Of a stretch of 64,000 nucleotides of DNA, positions 38,698-50,436 are shown piece after piece; position 1 is the stretch's first letter; every line of letters begins with the position of its first letter. The notes beneath the pieces were generated by a model. It had not been told where the DNA came from and did no database searches. It saw only the letters and a program-made list of their open reading frames with translations. The stretch is taken from positions 558,001 to 622,000 of the forward strand of contig RCTD01000002.1 of the NCBI GenBank assembly GCA_014898415.1. Direction: 5' to 3'. This DNA comes from Stromatinia cepivora (taxonomy: Eukaryota > Ascomycota > Leotiomycetes > Helotiales > Sclerotiniaceae). The translations under genes and the position numbers were made by a program.

Positions 38698-40492
38698 AAT
38701 CGAGTTTCTGAAACAATATTGATATAAAAACCAGGGATGAATATTATATTGTTTAAGATCAAATTATTATTAAAATAATTTTCTCTTTTAATAATCCCTT
38801 TAATAATATAAATCCTGTATTCTAAGATTTGGAAACTAGAAATGCCTATTTCTATAAGATCATTAGAATCGGATAATCGATATCGATAATTATCTAATAG
38901 AGATATATTATTCATAATATATATAATACTACAATTATCAAACAAAATACTATTAAATAAATAATATACTTTTATTGTTATAAAGTATACCCTTAATTGA
39001 TTATATCGAATATTTAAGATAATAATATTAATTAAAGGTTCTAAAGGATCAATAGAACTTTTTATTTATTTCTTTTTGATTCAATCAGAATGAAATTGCT
39101 TTTATAAATGCGATTTTGCTCGATCCTTAATTGCTTATAATTCGTTTTCGCTAAATACCCTTTTGAATAATGGATTGATTCTTTCAATAAATGCTAATTC
39201 TATGATTTTACAATTGTAAACAATATAGCTATAATCAATTCTGTTGTTCTATTCAGATTCGGTTTTGTAAGAATATTTCTAGATCTTTTTGATCCTTTAA
39301 TTGTTTTCAGAATTGATACTCTTCTTATTCTTTTTAGATTTTTTATTATTTTGAAAAAAAATAAATATAGAATATATTTCTTTTTTAATTTTTAAGGAAA
39401 TAAAATCTTGAAAGATTAATCCTTCAAAAACATCTCCAAATTATTTAAATAAGAAATTGAATAATCCAAGTTAATTATTCATTTCGATCTACATAATCAT
39501 AATATTTGTTCAGATTGGGAGCATCCTAATACCAATAATTTATAGAAAAGTATTGATAGTGATTTCATTCTATACCTTAATGATCTTGTATATAAGAGTT
39601 TTGGTATAGATTATAATCTAATCCCTGTATTATTTGATAGGATCGGTTCTGCTGAATAAAGCTTACATTAAAACAGATCAATATTCTTATAGTATTGCGA
39701 ACTTGACAATAGTTATTGTAAATACGAATTTCCTTTTGAATGTATTGATGATTATCTTGAATGGAAAAGTTATAATACTTTAATTAAGAATGAATAATTT
39801 TATAAGATATATTTGATCAATTAACGATTCGATTCATTCGTAAATATTATAAAAAACTTTATAATTCTATATATATTCTTATTATTGATATCGATACTTT
39901 AATTGAAGAAATACAAACTCGGAAAAGATTTTTTGGAAGGTGATTGGGAATAGAATAATAAATCTATTAAGAATGGATTCCGATATATTATTATCAGAAT
40001 CTTTCATTTTTATATCTTTATTTGTATTTTCCCTGGATTGAATTGTTATAAAATATTCCAAAAATTCTTTTTAATATTGAGTTTGTTTCTTTTGATCATA
40101 TTTAATTTGAAGATCGATAACAAAAGATAAAATAGATAATTTAATTAAGAATTAATCGATCTGAATATAGATAATCTCATTTGTCAGATCAGAGTTTGGA
40201 ATAGATATAATTGATATAAAAATAAACAGATTGTTCTTTGGATTAATTGAATCCCAGATTCCTTGAATTTGATACTTATTTTTCAAGTATAAATATCATT
40301 CCGATTATTGAATACAGATTTTAAGAAAAAGATTATTTTGATTCTTTACTATATTGAATAAAAATAACTGAATTGATATAAATATTGAATTATAGATAAA
40401 ATAAGAATAATATTTTTAAAAATGATTCTTTAAATACTTAGTAATCATCGAATAAAAAGTTGCATAGATTTAAGAACTACCAGGCTTATAAT

Positions 40493-40801
40493 TATCACAG
40501 GATAATATAATTACAAAGTATTTTCAGGGATTATTGAATAAATAGTATATATGATTAATAAAATAAAAGAATTGAATAATTTGCTCTTGATTATATGAAT
40601 TAAGAATTATATATATAAAATAAATGAATGATTATTTAATTAATATATATTTTAATTAAACTAGATCTTTGTTTATTAGTATATCAGAATCATTTTATCA
40701 ATTGGTAGATTGGTAAGGGCTAGAAGATCCTTCATTCCGATTGGAAAGCATACGTTTTGATCCTTCGTAGGATACAGGGGATCACAGGGCTTTCCGTGAC
40801 A
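40493..40801 (-). repeat. 5' LTR of reversed element A3
   Basis: Reverse complement begins TGTCACGGAAAG and ends CCTGTGATA. This copy is one of the least RIPed family-A LTRs (the GATCCCCTG and CTACGAAGGAT stretches are intact), useful as a reference for the family. Confidence 0.87.
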
Positions 40802-42730
40802 AGTTATTAGCCTATAAACGGATCTCAAGAAATATAAATTCAATATTATATATATTAAATATTTAGACTTCATTATCTTTACTAAAGGAGTAAAGATAGA
40901 TCCTGAAAAGATTGAAGTAGTTAAGAATTAGATCTTTCCAATAATAATAAAGGGGATCCAATCATTCTTCGATTTTTGCAATTTTTATTGATGGTTTATT
41001 AAGGATTATAATATAATAATAAAATCTTTTAATAAACTTACTAAAACAAATGTTAAATTTGTATTCGATAAAGTATACTAAAATGTATTCAATATCTTAA
41101 AGAAAAAGTTCATTTTTGTTCTATTCCTGTAATACTATAATCACTGATTCTTTTGTATATTTGAAACAGATATATTTGATAAAATAATTGCTGATATATT
41201 ATTATAATAGTATAATGAAGATTGGTTATTTATAATTTATTTCTCCAAGATTATAATTATTATTGAATTGAATTATAAAGTTTATAATAAGGAAATATTA
41301 TTAATTATTTGATCTTTTAATTATTGAAAAACAGAATTCACTGGTTCATTATATAAAATCAAGATTTATATTGATTATAAGACCCTCGAATATTTCATGA
41401 TTATTAAGATTTTCAATATTTGATAAATTCGTTGAGTAGAAGTTTTAATTGATTATAACTTCATTATTATATATCGCTTTAAAAAGGATAACCTTTTCAC
41501 CGATACCTTAATCTATTGAATCGATGAATTAGATTTTCAGAATTATATTAAAAAAAAGAATCGTCTTTAATAATTTATTAAAGATAACTAAATTGATATT
41601 GAAATCATAAAAGGAACTTTATAAAAACATTATCTAAACAAAACAACAATTATTAGTATCGATTTGAATGAAATCGCTCTTCGATTCGATCTAATTAATT
41701 ATATTATCGAAGCAAATAAAACTATAGATAGCTTATTAACATTTAAAATACAAGTTATTCAAGATTACAAGTATATATTACTTCAAAATAACCTTTTGCT
41801 CTACAATAATTGTTTAATAATATCTGATATCAACAATCTTCGAATTTATCTGATTTATAAAGCCTATAATTCCGTTTTCATTATTTATCCTAATATAAGC
41901 AAAACCTATCTTTTATTATCTCAACAATACTATTGGCCCAGAATATACAATACTATAATTAAATATATATACAATTATTATACTTATAAATATAGTTCTA
42001 TTCTATATAATTATATCCTTAATTTATTATATCCATTTCCGATTCCTAATCGAACATAGCAATATATTATTATAGATTATTGTAACTTTAATAAAGATAA
42101 ATATAAATATAATAATGTTTTAATCATTATTGATCGATTAACGAAGCAAATTATTTCTATACTTTGTTATAAATCAATTGATACTTAAATATAAATATAA
42201 TTATATCTTTATTATATATATCAATATTATGATTTTCCTGATATTATAATATCGTATTATGGTCCCTAATTCATATCATAATTCTGAAAGGAATTCAGTC
42301 AAATCTTAGGGACCAATTTCAAATTATTTATTATTCATTATTCTCAAATCGATAATTAAATTAATATTTATAATCAGTATCTTTAATAATGATTAAGACT
42401 ATTTGTTAATTATTATTAAAACGATTGATCAGAATTCCTATTTATAATGGATTACATACAATTTATTTTTCTATATAACTCCTTAAGAGGATTTATACTT
42501 TATGAAATTCTATATAAATATATATTGAAATATATATAGGAATAGAAGGAAGATGTTAATAAATCAATAAACGATATAAATATATATGATACCTATATAT
42601 ATACAGAATATAATAGATTGATTTTTGTATAAACACAAGAAAGCTTATTATATATCTAAACTAAAATATCGAAATCCATAAACACTCATCGTTATAAGAT
42701 CGATTTCGATATCGGAGATTATATATAATT
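40802..42730 (+). mobile_element. Ty3/gypsy retrotransposon fragment, RT to integrase
   Basis: Through frequent stops the plus strand reads as gypsy pol: the RT C-terminus (K-E-x-x-x-DPEKI-like), the RNase H start, and a clear integrase. The open stretch 41664-42059 (131 codons) holds the H2C2 zinc-finger region and core entry: LIYKAYNSVFIIYPNISK, LLLSQQYYWPRIYNTI, IHNCH-like YIYNYYTYK, and LYPFPIPNRT, followed by ITIDY and IIDRLTKQ motifs in shifted frames. The 5' part is cut by A3 at 40802. Family-B element B3 is inserted at 42730, and the integrase C-terminus resumes at 48212. Confidence 0.82.
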
Positions 42731-45700
42731 TGTTGGAAATGAGGCCATCATAGGATTAGAATTGAGGTCACAAGACCACAATGGTGCACAGACCATATTT
42801 GGGGATAACCTCAATTCTATTTTTACTAGAAATATAGATCCTTAATTCAATCTACATAATCAACAATATTACTATTTCCTGTATCAAAAGTTAATAGGTT
42901 ATAAGATCCGATTGTATAGTAGTGATTAGAAAGTAAAGCAAATCGAGAAAGGATTAGTATAGCTAATAAAGGTAGAATAGAATGAAAATCAGAGTTTTCA
43001 TATAATACTATCAAAGCAGAATTGAAATACGATAATACAGTTTATAACTTATAATATCATAGGCCAGAATGGAAAGCAGTCTATATAATGCCAATACAGA
43101 ATTATAGCAAAAGCGAAAAGCAAGTTCGTATAATTACAAGAAAACATATTACAATACGATTTTATGAATTTTTTTTATTGTTTTATTTTTATATTTCTTT
43201 ATTATTTTGAATTTATTTGTTATATATCTTTTTTTAAGACTGTCTTAAAAATCTGAAGATTATCTTCGATATTCATCAAACAATAAGAAACCTTCACAAT
43301 ATCGAAATCAAACAACCTTTCGAAGTTTGATCAAAATAATCATAAATAATGATTCAAACAAACAAAGATACAATTGAAAAGAAAAGAATGGTTTTATATA
43401 ATTGATCAAACATTAAACGAATATATATAGATTGCAGGATCCAATATAGTATCTGTTTACGAGATCAATAATCATATATATTACAATATCGAATTGAAAT
43501 CGGAATACTTAAAGGACGAAGTGAATATATTATTATATATTTGTATAATATTCAATGATAATGATAAAACCTTTATTGATAAATATTCAATAATATATAT
43601 ACTCTAGAGATATTTTAAATCAAAATATATCAAAATCAATATAATCACAATCAATATATATATGACAATGATCCAGAACTTCAAATTCCAATTCAATATC
43701 TATTCCGATATAATTATTATCGAAACTTAAAATAAATTGAAAGAATACAAAAGGAAACTAGAAACTATAGACGAAAACTATCGATCAATATATCAAGATA
43801 TTGTCCTGTTCTTGGTTTTAATATATAATCTTCCAATCGATTATCAAGAAATAATGGATATATTGGATATCCAAATCAATTTTAATATTGATAATAAAAT
43901 TAAACATTTATAGATTAAAGAACTTTATTTTAAGGATAAATCAGAACTAGTACAAATTGCGAAAGAATCTAGGTACACTTCTCGACATCAAAAATCAGAT
44001 TTCGAAACCCCAAATAATACTTGTAATCTATATCAAAGGGAAGATCATTATATATAAGACTACCTATATTTAGTATAAACCAATAAATTACTTTACAATT
44101 ACCTTCGTTATTAAAGAAAAAGGGGATCATCAAATCCGAAAAAAATCTATTTCAACAAGAAAGATCAAATACACCCTGCTAACAATATTTTTGAATCAGA
44201 TTTTGATATTAAAAATATAATAGAGGAAGATTGCAATTTGATAAAGGAAACTATTAATAAAACTTCCTTTAATAAATGATATACCAATATAGATGCTTCT
44301 TTATATATATCTGATCAACCTTTATTATTCAAATCAATAGAATTTATTATTAAATGAAGGATAAAGATTAATAGGGGAGTAATATATTATCGCCATTAGG
44401 GTTTAATGGATATAATATACAAAGATAATTCTAAAATGCTACTTTCAAATATATTATATATATCAAGACTAAAAGTAAATTTGCTGTTAGGAAAAAGGAT
44501 CTACGAAACAGGGTTGTAAAGGGAATTCAATTCTTATTATATATATTTCAAAAAGGATAATAAAAAAGTTATCTATACTAAAATGCAAAATAGAATATAT
44601 ATAATTTCATATATAACTAAAGGATATAAGGATACAATTCTCTATTCTAATGTATATTAAAATGATCAGGAAAAAGGTTTCTTTTCAAAGATAATCGATA
44701 GCATTAAAGGTATCGATAATGAATTAACATTCAAGAAGAAAAAGAGATACCTGTTATAATATTAAAGATTCAATCATCTAGATCCAGACAAAATCAAGAA
44801 TCTATACAAGGTATTCAATATAATCAAATCGATAAAGGTTTCAATTGAATTAAATATCTACAAAGTGTATATACTCATCAAGATAATCAATTGTATTCCG
44901 AAGCAATTGAGTCTATATAAATCAAAGAGATTCGAACTTATATATTTCAATATTGCAGGATTATTCCCAAAATCGATTTGAGGAAATTATTATTTCATAT
45001 TGATCATTAATAATTGTATAAAAATAAATTGGATTATATTATTTAAACAAAAAGATGATACAATTCAAATATTGAAAACTTGGAAAAAGGAAATGGAATT
45101 AGCTACTAAAGAAAAGATCATTATAGTTAAGACTGATAATATATCAGAACTCTTACAAACTATTCATAAATGATTATCGGGTATATAATCCAAAATTATA
45201 ATAATTGTTTCTTTATATCAAAACAAATCTACAGAACGGAATATAAGGATTACAGAAGCAAATATAAAAGTAATACTAAAAGAAACTGGATTATTATTAG
45301 AATTTTGGGATAAAGTTATAAAGTATAATATTTATATCAAGAATCATATTAATATTGATTCTGATATAAATAGAATAGATCGATCTTTTACAAAAGCTTT
45401 TATAAATATAATACTAGATATAAAGATATATAAAGTCTAAAAGAACAAATGTTATGCTTATATCAATCTCAAGATTATTCTGAAAGGATAGAGATATAAT
45501 AAATTGCAGAATACTTCAAAAGTCGGTATATTTCTAGAATACTCAAAAATTATGAATAAATATATCAAAGTGTATTCTCCAGAATTAGATTATATATTTC
45601 GATCAAACAAAATAATTATAAATGAATCTCATTAAGAAAAAGATTTGAATCTTAAATTAAGAAATTGTAAATTAGATCTATAAGGAATAAAGAATATAAA

Positions 45701-48211
45701 ACCAAATCGAAAATCTTATAATAGATCAATAGCAAATAAGGCATTTTCTCTATCCTCAATACCAAATGTAATACTTGTATCATTTTCGTTCCAAATATTC
45801 TCTTCAATAGATATTATATCAAATTCAATGATTGTATTAAGCATTTTAATTATCGAATTGAAATCAAGTAAATTAGATATATCAATATCAATATATGATA
45901 AAGATAAAGATAACAATATCCAAAAAACAAATCAAGAATCTTTTTCTAAGGATACTTCAATTATCGAATTCATCATTTCAAAGAATCCAGTCCAAAAGCC
46001 AATTTCTGCAAACCCTAAATCTATACCAAAAGCAAAATTTAAGATTATCTTAAATTTTATTAACAAATCTATTTCAATAGAATCAAAAAGTAAAGTAAAT
46101 CTATAATCATCTAAAACCAAATAAAAGAATAAAATAGACCTTGAAAACGAATCCTTAAGATATCTAATACAAAAATGAAAAAGAGATATAGAACAAAATC
46201 CTGAAAAAGAACAGGAAAATAAGATTATAAAAGCATTGATTACAATATTTATATAGGCCAAAACTTAAGAAAATATAAAATATACTATAATTATAATTCC
46301 AATCATTTACAAGATAAACCTTTATATCAAAGATAAAATCGTTTCAGATTTCACGATTTCGTTGATAGATATAAACAATACAGAAAATATAGCATATCCG
46401 GCCGAAAAAGTTCTGGGAATCAAAATACTAAGAACTTATAAAGAAGCAATATCAGATCGAGAATATTCTGAAAAATGAAAAAAAGCCATTCAAAAGGAAA
46501 TCATATCTTTGGTTCAAAATGGTATTTGAGAAGAATATATACTCTTTAAAGGAAGTAATCTGGTTTCGACGAAATGGATATTTACAATTAAAACTAAGGA
46601 TAATAAGGTAGAACAATTCAAAGCAAGATTAATAATTCGAGGATTCAATTAAGTATTAGGAAAGGATTACAATAAAACATTTGTATCAATAATGAGATTA
46701 GATATATTCAGACTATTCCTAATTATCATTGCAAAGGAAAATTTGGAATACTCATATTTCGATATCAAAAACACTTTTATCGAATTACATTTGAAAAAAG
46801 AAATCTATCTTGAATCATTCCAAAATATCAAAATCAAAAAGGGATATATACTACAAACTTTACAAAGTCTATATAGATTGAAGCAAATTGGAAAGAATTG
46901 AAGTTTATTATTGAAGAAAAAACTTTTAGGCATAGATTTTATACAAAATTTGGCGAATCCATATCTATATATATCCAAAGACCATAATATAATATTACTG
47001 GTATATATCAATGATATCGTTATTATATCGCGTATATTATTGTAAATCATTTAATTCGATGAAAAACTATCAATCCATTTTAATATCAAGAATCTAAAGG
47101 AGATTAATAAGATCCTAAATATTAGAATCATTTGCAATAGAAAAGTGTATATATTAATTATAGATCAAAAGAATATCTCAATATTATATTAATCAAATAT
47201 AGTATTACATATAAATAATATCAAATCAAGAAATTACCAATAATGGATTATACCCATCTCCAGCTAGCAATTGATAACAATGAACTAATAAATATGAACG
47301 AATATCAACAACAAATAAAAAGTATAATTTATTCAATGATATACACCCAATCAGATATAATATTCTCAATTAAAAGACTTTCACAATTTATGGCAAAACC
47401 AATAAAACATTATACTATAGCTTTGAAAAATCTAATACAATATCTACGATCAATAATCAAACAGAAACTATAATTCGGGTCAAAGAGAATATAATCTGAC
47501 ATTTACAAAGAATACAATATACCTGACAATACAATAAAGGTATATATAAATACAGATTGAATTAATAACAAATATAACCGGAAAAATGTTTCAAAGGGAA
47601 TTGTGATATTCTATAAAAGTTCTATATCATAAATTAACAAGAAACAAATATCTATGATTACTTTTAATACAGAATCAGAATATATTGTAATAACAATATT
47701 TATTAAACAAAAGAGATAGATTATATAAATACTTAAAGATCTATTCAAATCAAATTATATTGAAAAGAATGGAGATATGGTTTAAATGCTTAATAATAAT
47801 CAAGGCATTTTAGTTTCAATCAAGAATCTATATTTGTATAAACGATCCAAATATATAAATATCAATTATCATTTCATCAGGGATTTGATAGAAAAGAAGA
47901 AAATCACCACTAATTATATCAATATATACAATATAATTGTTGACAGAATAATGAAGCTTTATATAAGAATTGCTTTCGAAAGATTCAAAAAAATGTTAGG
48001 ATTAATAGTTTAAGAGGATCGAATAGGATATCCTCAATAGGGGAGTGTTGGAAATGAGACCATCATAGGATTAGAATTGAGGTCACAAGACCACAATGAT
48101 GTATAGACCATATTTGAGGATAACCTCAATTCTACTCCTACTAGAAATATAGATCCTTAGTTCAACCTACATAGTCAACAATACTACTACTTCCTGCACC
48201 AAAAGTTAACA
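42731..48211 (+). mobile_element. Family-B Copia LTR retrotransposon B3 (5.48 kb), TSD TAATT
   Basis: LTRs 42731-42896 and 48046-48211 (166 bp) are flanked by perfect TAATT (42726-42730 and 48212-48216). This is the best preserved family-B copy. The 5' LTR is followed by GGTTATAAGATCCG, a likely primer-binding site, and the 3' LTR is preceded by purine-rich AGGGGAG. The internal plus strand carries gag, protease and pre-integrase (about 44380-44830), integrase (44940-45420), RT (46560-47060) and RNase H (47240-48010) remnants. Many stops are RIP-type. Confidence 0.92.
46560..48013 (+). pseudogene. Copia RT - RNase H remnant (family B, copy B3)
   Basis: Three open stretches retain clear Copia motifs. 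46692-46901 reads LEYSYFDIKNTFIELHLKKE and LQTLQSLYRLKQIGKN, matching the FDVKNAFL and ALYGLKQ boxes. Next comes VYINDIVII at about 46990-47030, the YVDD box with D to N. 47243-47473 reads IYSMIYTQSDIIFSIKRLSQ and ALKNLIQYLRS, the segment linking RT and RNase H. 47786-48013 reads LNNNQGILVSIKN, SKYININYHFIRDLIEK and FERFKKMLGL, the RNase H end. Separated by stops, no active enzyme. The enzyme would have copied element RNA into DNA. Confidence 0.85.
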
Positions 48212-49368
48212 TAATTTAATATAAAGAATTATTTTATTCAGAAATTATCCAAGAAATTGGATTTCCCGATTCAAGGAAGATTCAAGATCATTAATTGATT
48301 TGGAAGCTCTTTCAAATCCGAATTCCTGATTATAATGAAAATTCATCCTGTTTTCCCTTCAGATCGATTATATAAAGTATATAACAATCCTTTTCCTGAT
48401 CAAATACTTGAATCATCTCTATTTATTAATATAATTAATAATTCAAAATAGAAAATAAAGAAGATCTTAACAATAAAAAAAACACGAAAAACCTTATTAT
48501 ATAAAATCTCATAATTTAATAGCAATATCGATCTCATTTGATATCCTATTTTCGATCTTAAAACATCACTATATCTCCTACACGATTTTCATCTAACCAA
48601 TTCAATATTGTTTAATCCTCTCAATCGATTAATTAATTAAATAAAGCTTTATAAAAACAAAAAGGATAATTATAATTATATAAATAATAATTCATTTATA
48701 AAATTAAAGAAAAGAAAAGTGTTCTTCAATTCAGCAAACTAGATATTATGATTTTATAATAATATATATATATACAATCATAAAAGAATCAAAAACCTAT
48801 ACAAATTCGAAGGAATTTGATTATATACATATATAGTCCGAACTCTATATAATAAACAAACTACTATCATCAAAACAATATGAAGACGATATATTTCAAA
48901 AACTCATGTTTATAATCATTTCAAAAATCATATAAAAGGGAAGTTTAAATATGATAAAAACGAAATATAACGTCACCCTTATCGATTTCGTTCAATCTAG
49001 TTGATTTGGTCAATTAATTGATCAATTTAATCGATTTCGGAATTGATCATATTAATCACCCATTATCACTACACTATAATTCAACTCCCTCCCCTTTTCT
49101 ATTGAAACTTTTTCCTTTCAAAAGGTTCCCCAAATCAAAGAGAATACGAATCAATATTAATTTAATCAATTGATGAATGATTTGATCAATTTGATCAATT
49201 ATTTTGATCAATTTGATCAATTTCCATTAAATTGACCAAATCAATCAAAATGACCAATCTAATTGATTTAGGGCTCATGAATCTTTATAAAATCTGATTT
49301 CCAATGAAATAACAATGAAATAGAATAATAAAATATTCAAAGACAAACTTTCCCGAAAAGGGAAATAG
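48212..49368 (+). mobile_element. Ty3/gypsy element, integrase C-terminus and probable 3' LTR start
   Basis: Directly after B3 the frame continues the gypsy integrase C-terminal region: a KLDWK-like stretch, KEDSRSLIDLEAL in place of the usual lysine-rich strand, then MKIHPVFPSDRLYKVYNNPFPDQ, corresponding to the conserved KIHPVFHxSLLRPY. Coding traces fade after about 48740. From about 48965 (CGTCACCC) to 49368 the sequence is AT-rich with many TTGATCAA-type palindromes and may be the gypsy 3' LTR. It ends abruptly at the type-F LTR, without a matching TSD. Confidence 0.7.
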
Positions 49369-49652
49369 TATTACGAATCATAAACTACAAAGGGCTAATC
49401 ATATAATACTTCTTATCTCCTATATCAATTAATAAACTGATCATCCATATATATATATTACGAATCATACGATTTAGTATAATAAAATAATGATTCTAAT
49501 AATATATACACACAGCCCCACAACTTACAAATAAATATTTGTATATATATATATCTAATCGCTTCTTACAAACTATAATTCTTCAATTATAGATTCTAAA
49601 GAACATAATTGACCCTATTTATTCAGCTCTACTACGACTCTTATGCGTCACA
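49369..49652 (-). repeat. LTR type F, reversed, without TSD
   Basis: Reverse complement of the solo LTR at 55300-55581 (TGTGACGC to GATTCGTAATA), RIP-altered. The flanking pentamers AATAG and GCTTT do not match, and the left flank is gypsy-like while the right flank (from 49653) is family-A 3' region. It therefore marks a rearrangement boundary, not a simple insertion. Confidence 0.75.
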
Positions 49653-50436
49653 GCTTTCTTTTTAATCATTGTTTATCTAATACAACTGAAATTCATTTGT
49701 TTAGCCTTTTTAAACCCCGAAATCTTAGATATAATAATAATTAATAAGAATTTGATTAAAACAAAAACAAAAATACAAAAAAGAGATCCATATACCTTTA
49801 AAAATTCATTCATTTTATTTTGCTATTATAATTAATATATTATAGTTTAATAATTATATACATTTTCAATTACTACATTGCAAAATTGATTATTCTTCTG
49901 TATTCTCCCGACAAAAAACTTTCTTTTTATTATTTAAAATCTTGATTTCGAAGAATATTATATATAGCAAATTGAAGATCAAGAGATATTTGTAGTTTAT
50001 ATATAATCAAATTCTTCTTCATTTCAAGAGTATCAGAATTATTTCAGGTTTATATATTACATTATTTCTTTATTGATGTTTGTTTATGATCGTTTTGTAT
50101 ATTCCTTTACGAATTATATGAATTGTTATTTTCTATATCTTTTTATTTTGTTTCAGATCGCTTTTCGATTTAGGGGGTGTGTCACAGAAAGCCCTATAAT
50201 CCTCTATATCCTATGAAGAATCAAAATGTATACTTTCTAATCGAAATAAAGGATCTTCTAATCCTTATCAATCTCTTCGATTAATGAAGTGATTTCAATA
50301 TACTAATAAACAAAGATCTAGCTTAATTAAAGTATATATCAGTTAAATAATCATTCATTTGTTCTATATATACAACTCTTGATTTATATAATCAAAGACA
50401 AATTATTCAATTCTTTTACTCTATCAATCATATGTA

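Larger units (their letters stand above)
29918..40801 (-). mobile_element. Family-A Copia element A3, reversed, 3'-truncated, with two nested insertions
   Basis: The reverse complement runs from the 5' LTR (40493-40801) through gag, retropepsin (38625-38945), integrase and linker (about 36627-37300) to the start of RT, where it stops at 29918 against the LTR of B1. Inserted in it are family-B element B2 (31147-36626) and a type-E solo LTR (38169-38697). The 3' part of RT, RNase H, the antisense region and the 3' LTR are missing. On its 5' side it borders Ty3/gypsy sequence at 40802, so it probably entered a gypsy element, whose other half is not in the window. Confidence 0.82.

Noticed and set aside
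45828..46261. Overlapping plus and minus frames (92 and 109 codons) as new genes
   Set aside because: They lie in the family-B linker between integrase and RT; the minus frame is a shadow seen also in B1 (27636-27965).
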